Made by a program: the position numbers and the translations under genes. A DNA stretch of 64,000 nucleotides, from assembly GCA_949316235.1 (NCBI GenBank), contig OX438748.1:11039001-11103000 (forward strand). The letters run 5' to 3'. This DNA comes from Oegoconia quadripuncta. Lineage: Eukaryota; Arthropoda; Insecta; Lepidoptera; Autostichidae. Shown here one piece after another: positions 1 to 11,208 of the stretch (within the stretch, counting starts at the first letter, position 1; every line of letters begins with the position of its first letter). The notes under the pieces are model-generated. The model was not told where the DNA came from. It ran no database searches and saw only the letters and a program-made list of their open reading frames with translations.

Positions 1-1237
1 TTAACTACGTACACAAGGGCGAATCCAGTATTAGTGTTTACCAGCCAGTAGGTTTGTTGTTTGTAAACGCTTTATTGTACAAAAAAGGCAATACATTAGT
101 TTTGCATTGATACAGAATTTGAGTACAACGGCGGACTTATCCCATAGAAGGACTTCTTCCAGTCAACCATAGGGTTAGTTTGAAAACAGTACACGTAAAC
201 GTCAACAAATTACAGCAAACTAAAATTAAATATTGGACGTATTCAAACTAAACTATGATATACTTACTATGCATATAAGAGTAATAAGAATAATATATAA
301 TAACTATACCTTAATAAAATATATACCTACATGCTAATAATACATACAAATAAATGTGTATATAAATAAAGGATTATTTAATACTAAGTACGGATTTTTT
401 AAAATTATTATGGAAGTAAATTGTTTCTGTAAATAAACTTTTAATCTAACATACTCGTAATCAAACAAGCTTAAGAGTCTTTATCCCACATTATAGTTCA
501 TACAAACTTTCAAGTCCAAATTTTTCCAAATGAATGATCCGATTTTAATGAAACTTTATACGTATAACCATAGAGGAATAACACTACCATAACATAATCT
601 AAAACGTTAGTAGGGAGGGACCTATGAACTACCACCGTGAGGGATATTTGGAAAAAATATCAGTGGTTGCGTATCAACCCCCCGTCCCCGTCATGACCAC
701 GTACTAAGCGCGCCGTAAGGTCCTTTTTTACATTTTACTTATCGAAGAAACTAAATAAATACATTATAGGTACAATAGAGACAGTAGATGGTCGCATACA
801 ATAGCAAAAAATAACAATAATATAATAATAAATATTTCTGACACTTATACCAATCATTCATTCAAAGGGTTATGTATGTATTCGCTTTTTCAATAAGGTC
901 TTCCTTTCAATCAATTTAAAGATACTATAAAAAGGAAACTTATTAAGAAAGCATATTATAAAATATCAGATTATTTAGATGATAAACATTCATGGACATA
1001 ACCAGCCCGTTCGCATAACCAGGCTATTTTACTATTAATAATGAAATATTATTCTGCCTTTTGCAATATAAAAAGCTTTTTATATAAAAAAAGAACAGCC
1101 TCTCGAGTTTCTTGCTTGTTCTTCTCATGGGAAAATTGCCTTTTGAACAAGCAGTAGCTTCAAAAATGTAAAATCTGACTATTTTAAGTGTACCCTGTGT
1201 ACCTACAAAATAAACCATTTTTGATTTGATTTCATTT
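1..1237. other. AT-rich stretch without a recognisable gene
   Basis: I see no open frame with protein-like composition and no paired splice sites. Bases 821-860 resemble the A/T-rich 3' tail of the SINE-A family described below (the aatatttctgacacttatac word) and are probably a worn fragment. The remainder is low-complexity AT-rich sequence. Confidence 0.4.
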
Positions 1238-1579
1238 GACATCTAGTCCCAAACTAAGGCCCGTATTACAGAATGTTACTCAAGCAGAGATCTCCGTTTG
1301 AGGATAGTTAAAATGGGACAGCTTTATGGAACTTGTATAGGGGCATCTCTTTCTATCTATGGTCAAGCGTAGTTCCATGCTTGAGCAACATTCAGAAATA
1401 CGGGCCCTAAGTAAAGCTTGTGCTCTAGATAACGGATAAATATATATAACTATTAACATCCATGACTCGAGAATTAATGTTCGTAATCATCACCCAAAGA
1501 TTTACACTTCGCGGGATACGAACCCGCAATCGTTGGTTTCGCTGACAGGGTCACTATGCACTACACTAATCGGTCGTCT
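1238..1579 (-). repeat. tRNA-derived SINE, family A, interrupted by a MITE
   Basis: Read on the minus strand, it begins with the family-A head gacgaccgattagtgtagtg, a degenerate A box. A B-box-like segment follows (gcgggttcgtatcccgcg, near 1510-1530), then the family body catggatg..tatccgttatctag, and it ends in the shared tail word gtttgggact. Other copies lie at 8868, 13914, 14108, 21280 and 48834. The tail is split by the foldback element at 1258-1406. It has no acceptor stem, so it is not a tRNA gene. Confidence 0.8.
1258..1406. mobile_element. Foldback MITE, PIF/Harbinger-like, inserted in a SINE
   Basis: The ends are inverted repeats: GGCCCGTATTACAGAATGTT at the left, and the same word with two changes, read in reverse complement, at the right. 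The inverted repeat runs roughly 29 bases, to TTGCTCAAGCA. TAA flanks both sides (with a C before it, giving CTAA). A 3-base TWA target duplication is the hallmark of PIF/Harbinger elements. Intact SINE-A copies read straight through this site (aaactaagcaaagc), which defines the empty site. A relative lies at 4041-4166. There is no coding capacity. Confidence 0.8.
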
Positions 1580-1620
1580 CAAACCAAAAACAAGAGCTGC
1601 AACTTAGCCAACCTCTCAGT

Positions 1621-1812
1621 TTTTAGGGTTGCGTAGTCAACAAGGAATCTTTATAGATTCGCCTTGTCCGTCTGTTATAAGGTCATGAGTCATAGTCGAA
1701 ACACTTATAAAATGTACTTTCCGTTGAAAATTATTTACCAAACAACAAAAAGCCCGCATATTGTGAGGGCAAGTAGGGAACCCTACACTGCGCCTGGCCC
1801 GACACGCACTTG
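1621..1812. repeat. Interspersed repeat with AGGGTTSCGT / GGAACCCT ends
   Basis: It starts tttagggttgcgtagt and ends ggaaccctacactgcgcc followed by a tggcccgacacgcacttg-type word. The second copy at 46201-46803 has the same two ends (ttagggttccgt and gaatcctacactgcgcc). The ends are inverted relative to each other, which suggests a non-autonomous DNA transposon. The open frame across it is a chance reading. Confidence 0.55.
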
Positions 1813-2213
1813 ATGTCAAATCATTGTACGAATGCTATGACTCGGCCATAGGTATATAAATCATACTGCATCAATTTCAACACACTACTGATATGATAAA
1901 ATAGCGTTACAGGAAACGATCTCAATTCTTTTATTTTTATTATTATAGGTCATCTTATCATAGGCGTTTTAACCTTAATGTGAATAGCCGTTTGAAATAG
2001 GGCCCGTTGATTCAATAATATACTAACGGTTGAATGAATGTGGACCAATTCATGGATGAACGGTCTCGGACAGTTGCAAGCATGCGGGGCAGTCGGAGAA
2101 ACTTGTATAGGTATGTGGAAATGTAAAACCTGTACCGATGTTGTGTTGAAACGCTAAATACTCTTTATATTAATTAACGCTATTTCTATAGTGGTGTTAG
2201 GTCTATTTAGATA

Positions 2214-2352
2214 TCTAAAGAAGATGGCGAACGGCCATCGTGGCGGTTATGATTTGAAATTGGGGTTTCCGATCAGTATACGCGTCCACCTTCGCCCGCA
2301 TCTACGAGTATATTAAACATCAGGTGTGATTGAGTATCCAGTTAAACATAAA
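2214..2352 (+). repeat. Worn 3' part of a family-C-type SINE or LINE tail
   Basis: It contains the words gtccaccttcg and catcaggtgtgattgag, the 3' landmarks of the family-C repeats (compare 36080-36130), but in a shortened and mutated form. It is followed by tccagttaaacataaaaaaa, a tail also seen near 5840. Confidence 0.4.
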
Positions 2353-2689
2353 AAAATATTCTTGGTTTTGTCTGTCTCCAAAAAAGCCTATATTTCGTTT
2401 TCAATTACAACACACAAATAGATTTTATGCTTTCTATTAGGTAGGTACTTAGTGTTAAAATTGGAATGTAAATGTTGTTAAACTAGGTTAGCCTACAATT
2501 TTCCTAGCAACTGCAATTAGCAAATTCTAATGCTCTAGCTTGATCCTAATACCTAAGGTAGATTACCTGCCTATTTTCTTATTGCTCAAGGCAAATATGC
2601 ATTGAGATTTGCAAATTCCATTTATGAGTTCACAGGGAAATTTAGTCGATAGTCTTCTTAATAATTTAATTTAAATAAATAAATAAAAT

Positions 2690-2947
2690 ATCCTTAGACA
2701 TACACACAGCGCCATCTAGTTCCACACTAAGCAATTATAGGCTTGTGTTGTGGATACCAGATGGTTCATATACTACATAAATACATTTTTTTTGTAAATA
2801 AATACTTATTTATTATAAATGAAAACATCCATAACTCGGGTACACATGTCCGTATTCATCACACAAACATATGCCCCTAGCGGGATTCGAACCCGCAACC
2901 ATTTGGTATAGTGGCCAAAGTTGCTAACCACTACACTAAACAGGTCG
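2690..2947 (-). repeat. tRNA-derived SINE, family B
   Basis: On the minus strand it begins aacgacctgtttagtgtagt (A-box region). The B box gcgggttcgaatcccgct follows, then catatgtttgtgtgatgaat, a long A/T-rich middle, and the family end gtgtggaactagatggcgct. Copies are at 6601-6866 and 53851-54118, with a fragment at 10455. It is well preserved in its head and tail. It is not a functional tRNA because no acceptor stem can form. Confidence 0.8.
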
Positions 2948-2976
2948 TTAATACCTATAATATAATACCAATAAGA

Positions 2977-3122
2977 CTTACACTAGTAGCATGACAGGCG
3001 CGAAAAATGGTTTTGTCGCGCGATATAATATTTCTCCTGCTCATTCGCTTGGGCGAAATATACAACTATTCCACTCTAACACCTACGTCGCGAGATAAAC
3101 GATGTCTTGCTACTAGTATAAG
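2977..3122. mobile_element. Short foldback element, family D (146 bases)
   Basis: The ends form an imperfect inverted repeat. The left is CTTACACTAGTAGCATGACA; the right, in reverse complement, is CTTATACTAGTAGCAAGACA, giving 18 of 20 matches. The interior contains repeated tcgcgcga words. The second copy at 35681-36184 shares most of the interior but carries a SINE. An 86-codon open frame runs through the copy but tracks the repeat, so I do not call it a gene. Confidence 0.65.
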
Positions 3123-4040
3123 ATCCGGCAATAGAAATATATACCCTCATCTGTTATTCGACGATAACAAAATTAATATGTTAGTTAATGAATATATTAA
3201 TACATTGAAAATGGGTTGCCTAGCTAAATCGCGGGCCAAACGGTTAATTAATGTAAATCCAAATTAATTGTTTTTCAATTAACTTCCCCGATTTGTTATT
3301 TATAAAAATCGACCATTATCTGAAAGAACATAACATAAGGAACTGGAAAAATATAGGTTGCCTACTTTCCCTTCAGCGTAACTATGGAGTTGTCATGTAT
3401 AAACATGCGAGCAAGCGTTATTAATATACCCTCATCAGTTATTTAATTGATTTTTTTTTAAATTAAACGTTATTTTATTCTCTTTCTAACAGTATAAGGT
3501 TGCCTCAGTAAAAGTTTGTCACATGCACGGTTGCTGTGATTTTAGATGTGAAGTTTTGAGCGCAAGCGCGGAGAGTGACAGAGAGCGTTGCACGCACAAA
3601 CAACAAACTGCGACAAATTTTTTATTTGTAAATCTGTGTTTTATATATTTATTATTTTTTAATTTGTAAATGTGTATTTATTATAGTAATAATATTAGAA
3701 GTTAGATAATATAGCTTTGCACAATAATATTGTCCATATTATCCACCACAACGAAGAAACTTTCTTGGTTGTTCTAAGTTTTTTTATGCCTTGAAATGTT
3801 GTTGATGACTCGCCCATTATAATAAGTTAAGTATGGTTAAGTATATGTAATGTCCAGTTCTCAATAGGGGAGATGATATAACAGTGAATGTCTGAACTAG
3901 TTAGTGCTTCTCAGGTATGCTTGTAATATCCCTGGCTATCATTCGGTTAATTCTTTTTGCGTACCTAACTTATACTGGATCACGAGACCTCAATCCCCTC
4001 CGCGGACTGCGTTCGCAAAGGATTTTAGTATGAATATTTA
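3123..4040. other. No recognisable feature
   Basis: AT-rich sequence with poly-T runs near 3450 and 3640. I find no repeat match to other parts of the window, no exon-like open frame and no inverted repeat longer than about 12 bases. Confidence 0.35.
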
Positions 4041-4166
4041 GGCCTGTATTCCAGAATGTTACTGTAGCAGGGATCTCCGCTTGAGGATAATTAAAACGGG
4101 ACGGATCTCTTTCTAACTATGGTCAAGCGCAGATCTACTCTTGAGTAAAATTTTGAAATACAGGCC
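4041..4166. mobile_element. Foldback MITE, PIF/Harbinger-like, second copy
   Basis: It is a relative of 1258-1406. The left end is GGCCTGTATTCCAGAATGTT and the right end is the complement of GGCCTGTATTTCAAAATTTT. TTA lies directly on both sides (4038-4040 and 4167-4169), the expected TWA target duplication. The interior shares ggatctccgcttgagg and tatggtcaagcg with the first copy. Confidence 0.75.
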
Positions 4167-4748
4167 TTACTTTGGAATACGATTGCCAAACAGAACCCAT
4201 TGGAGCTGAATTCAAGAACGTCGAAAGGAATATGTTAATTAAATATTTAGTTTTAGTCATCACTCGCAAAGCATGTAACTAATGTGTTTGATAATATTGC
4301 TGATATATGTTTATTCACAATCTGTTCGTTTCCTAAATCTTGCTTAATTCCGTGAAAACGTGCGCCTATGATTATAACGAATTATAAAGGTATTTTAGGA
4401 TTCGTTGTCGTGCGCCCTAATCGCACGGATAACATAGATGCTGTACCGGAGGGACGTAAATAACATGCACTTGCTAGAATGTACTAAAACTGTGTATTTC
4501 ATATTAAATACTTAAGGCTGTGGTATTTGGCAACCCAAAAGTAAAGTGTTGTGACTCTGTGGTACGGAAAACTGTAATGGTGTTTTTGTGTATTAGTTAA
4601 TTATTGATTTGTTTTAGAATTCATGTGGAAATTAAGATTATAACTGGTCAGATTACAAGGGTTGTTTTATTCTGCAAAATACATAACAAAGGCAAGGGCC
4701 GGAACAAGAAAATATCAACAGTCGCGGGCAGAGTCACAGAGTAGAGAG

Positions 4749-4896
4749 GGAATCTAATTATCAATGACAATCGACAGTGTTGCCATAATAAGAACTAAAG
4801 TTCGCCACACCAGCCCCCCACGAAGAGAGATAAGTGGAATCTAATTATCAATGACAATCGACAGTGTTGCCATAATAAGAACTAAAGTTCGCCACA
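4749..4896. repeat. Exact 61-base direct duplication
   Basis: The block at 4749-4809 is repeated without a single change at 4836-4896. The 26-base spacer between them contains ccagccccccacgaagag. Both blocks start ggaatctaattatcaatg. I know no family for it. Perfect identity implies a recent local duplication or an assembly duplication. Confidence 0.9.
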
Positions 4897-5639
4897 GTAT
4901 ATTGTGTGTAATATGATAAAAAAGAAATCTAAGCGGAATCCGCTCTCTTAAAATGCTAAAAACCGGATTGATCCGGTGGAGTAGTAAAATCCTATTGCAA
5001 ATTCTGAAAACAAAACTGAATATTGTGTTCGACCATTTCTTTCAACTTGCGTAGGTGTACACACGTCATTACATTAGGCTATTAGCAAATAAATCGGGAC
5101 TTCAGTCAGCCAAAAAAATGACGTCAATGCCACACCTTTCTTTGCATGCCAAACCACAGAACTAAATAATAACTAAGAACTGAAAATTTTGTGAACACCC
5201 GAGAGTATCTCGAACAAAAATGACATCCAGTGTGCGAAGTGTGAGTTTTATCTCGTTTTTAACTTTACCATCGCGTTCGCGTTTACGAAAAAAGTCCCTA
5301 TGAAAATAATCCTTTTGTAAACTAACCGCTAGAGGCGCTGCACATTTCTCCATACAAATCGTCACGTAAACGTGAACGCGGTAGTGAAGTTAAGTCGAAA
5401 CAAAACTCACTCTCCGCCCTCGGATGATAATTGCTAAATATCTTCGAAACCGCTAATCCGATTTCCATCAAATATGCTAAGAGCTATTTCGCAAATATCA
5501 GGTTTTGAAAATACACAACTGTTTTGATTTCGGCCTGCTTTGGCGCTACAAAGTCACCAGACAAACACAAATACCTAGACAGACGTAGGCCTTATAGCAT
5601 CGAAGTTTTTTAATTGTAATGTTTAACGTATGAATATTT

Positions 5640-6142
5640 AAAAAATCCCGGACAACATTAATAGAACAAATGATTATATCGTCCATAATGCGAATAGTCA
5701 AGGCATGGCACTCCCTTCCGGCGTCAGTCTTTCCTTGATCCTACAACCTTGGGATCTTCAAGAGCAGGCTATAATACTAAGATCGCGTGCTTCATTTTCA
5801 GCCACATCGTCATATCCCATCAGGTGAGATTGTGGTCAAACGCGTATCCAGTTAAACGTATCAAACATGGTTAAGAACGTATCTCCGGGTTTAATCTTAA
5901 ATTGGATAAAAATTAAAAATTTAGAAATACACCATAAATATCTGTGTTAAGAGTTAAATAACTTCGAAACCGTTTAACCGATTTGTATTAAACATGTCTA
6001 AAAACCTGTCTTCTAGTTTATGCTTTCATATAAAAAAACCGCACTCAAATCGGACCCCGCAATACTGAGAGATACCTAGGTAGGTACGTCCGGACAAAGC
6101 CGACACAAACATAACACCCGACGTTTTTTGTCAGAGGTTAAA
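5640..6142 (+). repeat. Interspersed repeat family F, interrupted by a LINE remnant
   Basis: The first 50 bases (tcccggacaacattaataga) match the start of the copy at 54178. The second part (5868-6142) matches its body: cttcgaaaccgtttaaccga, rttaaacatgt, the aaaccgcactcaaatcgga region, then cacccgacgttttttgtc and a gaggttaaaa end. The intact copy has CCCCCGAC and GTCGGGGG at its ends, which suggests a non-autonomous DNA element. The middle here is replaced by a LINE 3' piece. A related partial motif occurs at 5430-5480. Confidence 0.6.
5706..5870 (+). pseudogene. LINE reverse-transcriptase protein, last residues and 3'UTR
   Basis: In one frame the stretch reads WHSLPASVFP, a stop, then SYNLGIFKSRL and a stop. 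This is the familiar end of CR1/Daphne-like non-LTR retrotransposon proteins (a W-N-S-L-P ... F-K-S-R pattern). It is followed by the 3'UTR words ccatcaggtgagattgtgg and gtatccagttaaac. The in-frame stop and the missing upstream protein make it a 5'-truncated dead copy. Clade assignment is from memory of the motif and is tentative. Confidence 0.55.
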
Positions 6143-6171
6143 ACATGATGACTATAAAATGGATTAACAGT

Positions 6172-6330
6172 CTTATTCATAAAAATTTACAAAAAACAAA
6201 CATAAGCCTGTTTTAGTTAAAATACGTTTTGTCTCTGTCGTTCATAAGGAAATGTTGTAATGAAAGAAAGTGACAAAACATACTTTAACTAAAACAGCTT
6301 ATAAAGCGTTTGTAATTTTTTATGAATAAG
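6172..6330. mobile_element. Long-hairpin MITE, family E (first copy)
   Basis: The whole element folds back: cttattcataaaaatttaca at the left pairs with tgtaattttttatgaataag at the right. The inner words cctgttttagttaaaatacg and tttaactaaaacag also pair, leaving a loop of about 45 bases around gaaatgttgtaatgaaag. The second copy is at 37847-37988. There is no coding capacity. Confidence 0.75.
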
Positions 6331-6600
6331 GGGGCAAGTATATTGCAATGTCATTCATTAACGTACATAGTTTGGTAATAATTAAATATAAACAACATAT
6401 TTATGTAAATTCGGACAAATTTATTAAATTTTAATGACACCGTTGCAATGGTAAGATGCTTATCTTAGACGTTATCTTAGATTATAGGATTTTTCAAAGT
6501 AAAATAAAAAAAAAAACTGTTGTAATTGCCTGTAAATGTGAGTTTTTCCTAAGTCAATGAATAACCTTAAAAGTCTTGTAATACCAAGTCTTTATACTTG

Positions 6601-6866
6601 GACGACCTGTTTGGTTTAGTGGTTAGAAACTCTGAATGCTATATCAAAAGGCCGCGAGTTCGAATCCCGCTAAGGGCATATGTTTATATGAGGAATACAG
6701 ACATGTGTTCCCGATGCCGATGGAGATTCATTTAAATATGTATTTATTTACAAAAAAAATATGTAAATGTGTAGTATATCAACCATCTGTTTTTTATAAT
6801 ACAAGCCTAGTTGCTTAGTATGGAACTAGACGGCGCTGTGTGTATGTGTGATATTTATTATTATTA
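6601..6866 (+). repeat. tRNA-derived SINE, family B
   Basis: It starts gacgacctgtttggtttagt, has the B box gagttcgaatcccgctaag, and ends tatggaactagacggcgctg followed by a short TTA-repeat tail (6853-6872). It is in the opposite orientation to the copy at 2690. An open frame of 60 codons across it is a by-product. Confidence 0.8.
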
Positions 6867-8559
6867 TTATTACTTTATTCCTCAACATTAAGTTAAAAGC
6901 GAATTTCTTAAATGCCACAGACGGGAGGTACATGGTGGACTTTTCGTCCTTTAGTTTGTCTGATTCCTAAATATTTATTTTGCCTAGGTACTATAGAATA
7001 TTACTTATATACGTGTGTCCTGGTGCTTTAGCACGGAAATATGCCCCTTAGATATTGTGAGCAGCAATTATACAAACGCTGTAGTGAAGTAGATTCGTCA
7101 TGCCCACAATAGGAACTATTAGGAACACACTTCCCGACCGGCAACTAAAAGGTCTAGAGTACACCGACCTCAATCCGTCTTTGTTCATTTTGCTTGGGGA
7201 AGAGCATAAAAGTGGTTCCTATTCCTAGAATAGTTTTACACATCGAATAAACATTTCGAGAAAGCTTTAATAGAGCCTTTTGTGTTTGTTTCTGTTTTGT
7301 TTCATTTTACGCAAAAGTGGGTCAAACCATCATTCAGATTTCATTGCTAATTTATTTGGCAATTTACACAGTGCTGTAAATAAACACCCGTCAAAATCTC
7401 AATAGAAGATTGTGATGAAATGAAAACTACGACTTGATATGACTCAGTAAACGACGTAAACAAGAATAAGTACATATATAGAAATGTACATAAAACGAAA
7501 AATGTTCTATATTTATTTTTCAATCAAGATGGAGCCAAAGAAGCTCAGCATGGTAGGTATTCATTGCAGCCACTAAGGGATGCATATAAAACAATATCAA
7601 ATAAAATAGTCCTAATGTTGTTGTACCTACCAATATACGAGTAATTTTATGCAATATTGTCACCCTTCTATCAAGTATACATATATGATTGAAGTTGTCA
7701 CCCGAGAAATTGTGATGTCAATCACACTATAATGAGTATACAAATGATGAAAGAATTATATATAAATCTATATAGGTCAATTGTTGATGATTCTAGAACT
7801 AAAAACAAAATTTCTAAATGTGTTTCGTACATCATATCACTGTTCTTATTGCGGAGCTCAATTATCAAGGTGTCACGACTAAATGAGTGTATGACCTCCC
7901 TCTCTTTCTTGGAAGTCTTTTCCGGATACTTTAATATTTACGAGTACCTACTTGTCTTGTAAACTCTCGTTTGAAGCAAGAGATGCGTCAGCAAAGCGCC
8001 GCGTCAGTGCTGTAAACAATATTGCAAGCTTCTGTAAACTTGTAAATCAATGTTTACACAGTTTCAAAATTAATTTCGTTTTCATGACAATTTAAAATAA
8101 CAGAACATTGATAGGTATTCTTGCGTTGCAACAGTGAGAATTTTGCAATGGCTATCTCTATAACTAGGTCTAGCGATGCGAATAGAGCCTAGGGAAAGGC
8201 GAGGGTTGTGTTGCTTATGATATATTTTAGATTTTTTTTTGTCAAGAACCAATGGAATATTTTAATCGAAAAATTACATGCTATCGATGATAATTTATAA
8301 AAGAAACACTCTCAAGCATATAAAAACCGACCGAATGCTAATCGAACTCGCGGAAATAGAAGTCCACACCATCGAACAATATAATTGAGAAACGATAGTG
8401 AATTAAAAACTGTTATCGGTGGCCCCATAAGCAAATGGGTCTACGGTTAAATTATTTTTTCCATCGTCCCGTCAATGGGACATCCAATTGAACTACGGAA
8501 GACGAGGGGAAATAGCTGGTGGCATATAAATGGTAGTACCAAATATGGCAAAGAACCTT
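6867..8559. other. No recognisable gene
   Basis: Mostly AT-rich sequence. The reading frame at 7732-7962 has low-complexity composition, no neighbouring splice signals and no recognisable motif. I see no repeat shared with the rest of the window. Confidence 0.35.
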
Positions 8560-8688
8560 ACTCCTATATTAATATCAAATTAGACCACGCAATATTGAGG
8601 GACATCCGGACAAAGACTGGAGACACACGTACACACAACGTCGTCAAATGCATAACACTCGTCGTTTTTCGTCGGGGTTTATAAAAAG
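8560..8688 (+). repeat. Family F repeat, 3' part
   Basis: It contains gggacatccggacaaagac, the acgtacacacaacgtcgtca region and the end cgtcgtttttcgtcggggtt, shared with 51640-51750 and 54340-54434. The 5' half has diverged beyond recognition. Confidence 0.5.
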
Positions 8689-8867
8689 AAAAATAAAATT
8701 TATGGAGTTTTTATGAACATTTTACAGACCCAATGATATGCTTTACGTTGGTCAACTATTCCCCGTTAACTAGTAGAACCTAGATACATAGCTGTCAAAA
8801 TGTCCCTTTTAATTTCGTTCTAATAATATTCCTATTGTGAATTGTCTGATTTTCGAAATCACATGAA

Positions 8868-9020
8868 TAAATAAATATTTTGGACACTTACATCAATTAT
8901 GTAGTCCCAAACTAAACTAAACATAGCTAGTACTATGGATACTAGTGATAACGGATAAATATAAAAAATATTTTATATAAACATCCATGACTCAGAAATA
9001 AATTTTCGTATTTAACAATG
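8868..9020 (-). repeat. SINE family A, 3' two-thirds only
   Basis: It carries the family-A tail in reverse (ggacacttacatcaattatg, agtcccaaactaa, tagtactatggatactag, ataacggataaatat, catccatgactcag). The tRNA-like head is missing, so the copy is 5'-truncated or decayed. Confidence 0.7.
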
Positions 9021-10454
9021 TTTAAAGTTACTTTTTAAAGTTTCATATTTCGCAAACTGAACCCTATTTCGTAAAAGTGAGAGACCTATTTAACGGTACC
9101 CTATGACAAAATTTAAGATAAGTCGCTTCAAATTTTATCTGAACAAAAGAAAAGTATAAACGAAGATCGTTTTAGTAAAATTTCCTTTGATAACTAAACT
9201 TCCTTTAAGTGCTATTGGTATGCAACAACTGTAAGTAAGAAGACATATATGATTTATGATACAGGTGATACATAAAATAATTTTCTTACGTCTATAGATA
9301 AATTCCAGACGTTGTTTATTTGAGCAAAAGAGGTGTGTGTGAGCTGAAAATCAGCGATGTGGCACAGAATTAATATACTCATAGTACTATATGGTTCATG
9401 CCACAGCATTATGCTGAGCTGGAACTTATATCAGCTTGCATTATTATGTTTTAGTATTATTATCTCAAAAGTTTCATGTACATGCCCATTGTAAGCTGAA
9501 TAAATGTTCTCTTTCTTTCTTTTCATTCTCAAACTGAAACACAAGAAACTAAAGAAAGTCTTTAATTAATCATCAGTTTTTATTAGGAGGTATAAACAGG
9601 AACATTCTACAAAAATTGGTTCATCGTGTTTTAAACATTTCGCAAAACTTGTGGTTCTGCGAAATGCTCGAGTGATATTACTCATTGTTTCCGCAGCTGT
9701 CATCCCGCTTTTAAAATGGGATTATTATATTCGCATTTATGTCGGCCGAAGCTTTTGAGATGACACCTGTTACGACTCGTGTTGCTCGATTCCGGGATCG
9801 AACATCTGACTAGAAAGAGAAATGGTAAACTAAAATTCGTGTCGATTAAAAATTATCGAAAAAGTTCATAATTTCCTGAGAAAATTTATATTGTATTATA
9901 CAGGCTTTTAGGTTAGGTTAGGTTGGTTGTTTGATTGAAGATTTGAATTACCTAATAATGGTTATTTATATGAAAAATAAACAGCGGTTAATTCGTTGGC
10001 GAGAAAGAAGCCGTCGTCTGGACAAAACACATTTACACTAATTTATTGCGTTTATGATTTTACCTTACATTTTTTTTTGTTTGCTTCAGGCAACATGGCT
10101 TAAAATATATATAATATAATAACATTTTAAAATACTCTAAATTAACTATAACAATAAAACCCTTAACCTAAGAAATAAATATAATATAAATATACTTGCT
10201 AAAGTTAATTGCCGCTCAGTCAAGCTATGAGCAGACATAAAAACCTTCACGCTACATATGTATATTTCCCTAAGTAGGTAATCAATGCTGTCATTAAGGT
10301 TGACATACATAATAAGGACATGGTATTAATGACATACAATTTACCTTAACTCTTTTCTACAATCCATTACCCATATGGGTAATATATGTTTAGGACATTT
10401 CTTATAGTGAATTATTTTTTAATTTGATTCGAATCTTTTCTCGGCCTTTTTTGA
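9021..10454. other. No gene; LINE tail and a short telomere-like motif
   Basis: Bases 9420-9523 end in a gtaagctgaataaatgttct word typical of lepidopteran LINE 3' ends. Three TTAGG units lie at 9908-9922. A small hairpin (catttcgca with tgcgaaatg) lies near 9640-9666. Nothing else can be supported. Confidence 0.35.
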
Positions 10455-10580
10455 TACAGTGAGTTAGCTGGCCGCTATATTAGAGGTCGCGGGTTCGAAT
10501 CCCACTAGGGCTAGGGGTATAAATTTGTATAATGAATACATGTGTACCCGAGTTATGGATGTTTTCACTGTTTACTAGAA
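10455..10580 (+). repeat. SINE family B, head and middle fragment
   Basis: It contains ggtcgcgggttcgaatccca (B box) and aatgaatacatgtgtacccg, gagttatggatgttttcact as in the family-B middle. The 3' end with the tagatggcgct word is absent. Confidence 0.6.
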
Positions 10581-10784
10581 GTGGATACGATCATCATGCG
10601 GGCTCGTGTACCTATTCGTAATGACTTTATGATAAATGACTACATATAGGATGCATGCACGCAACTGCAAGTTTTGGTTCCCGGTAACCAAGGTGATCCC
10701 TGTTGGGTTTGTTGCACCCTGTATTGATCTGTATGGTTTTCGTTGTATTTGTCTATTGCTGTAGTGTCGGCAACAAATGTGTAG

Positions 10785-11208
10785 AGAGATAAGCGCACTT
10801 TTGGAAACCACTGAACTCTTTTTTCAATTAAACGGACCGCACATATTACGGATATGTTCCTATTTTTTTTTAAATTTTATAGTCTAATTTACTAGGTAGG
10901 TACTGTGACAAAAACACGATAATTTTTTTTAACTCTGCACTTTTTATCGGCATTAACTTCTGAACTCACCGAATCCTGTCCATTTTCACTGTTCACATAG
11001 CCACATATTACAATACTGTCCTTTTTTAGGCTTGCAGGTGTTTGTTCATTTTTTGCAACCACAACGCGCCTTTGTAAGACTAGGTATCTTCTGAACACAT
11101 CAACACCATGCGAGCAGATCGCCTCCATCCTTATCACAATAATTATCTACATGCTATGAATACTAAATAGCCTTGCAGGCGATTGTTTCCAAAAGTGCGT
11201 TTATCTCT
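10785..11208. mobile_element. Candidate DNA transposon with 26-base terminal inverted repeats
   Basis: The left end is AGAGATAAGCGCACTTTTGG, continuing AAACC. The right end is the complement of AGAGATAAACGCACTTTTGG, continuing AAACA. That is about 24 of 26 matches. TAG lies immediately outside both ends. Inside, an antisense frame at 11137-10892 (81 codons) is open but shows no transposase motif. The family is unknown to me. Confidence 0.55.

Noticed and set aside
1505..1579. tRNA gene on the minus strand (and similar at 2880, 6655, 13960, 14210, 31130, 35870, 52250, 55610, 57500)
   Set aside because: The B-box match is good, but none has a paired acceptor stem or the full cloverleaf. Each continues into a SINE body.
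4749..4896. CRISPR-like repeat-spacer pair
   Set aside because: Only two 61-base repeats with one spacer in a eukaryotic genome. A simple duplication explains it.
8475..8684. 69-codon gene
   Set aside because: Its second half is repeat family F.
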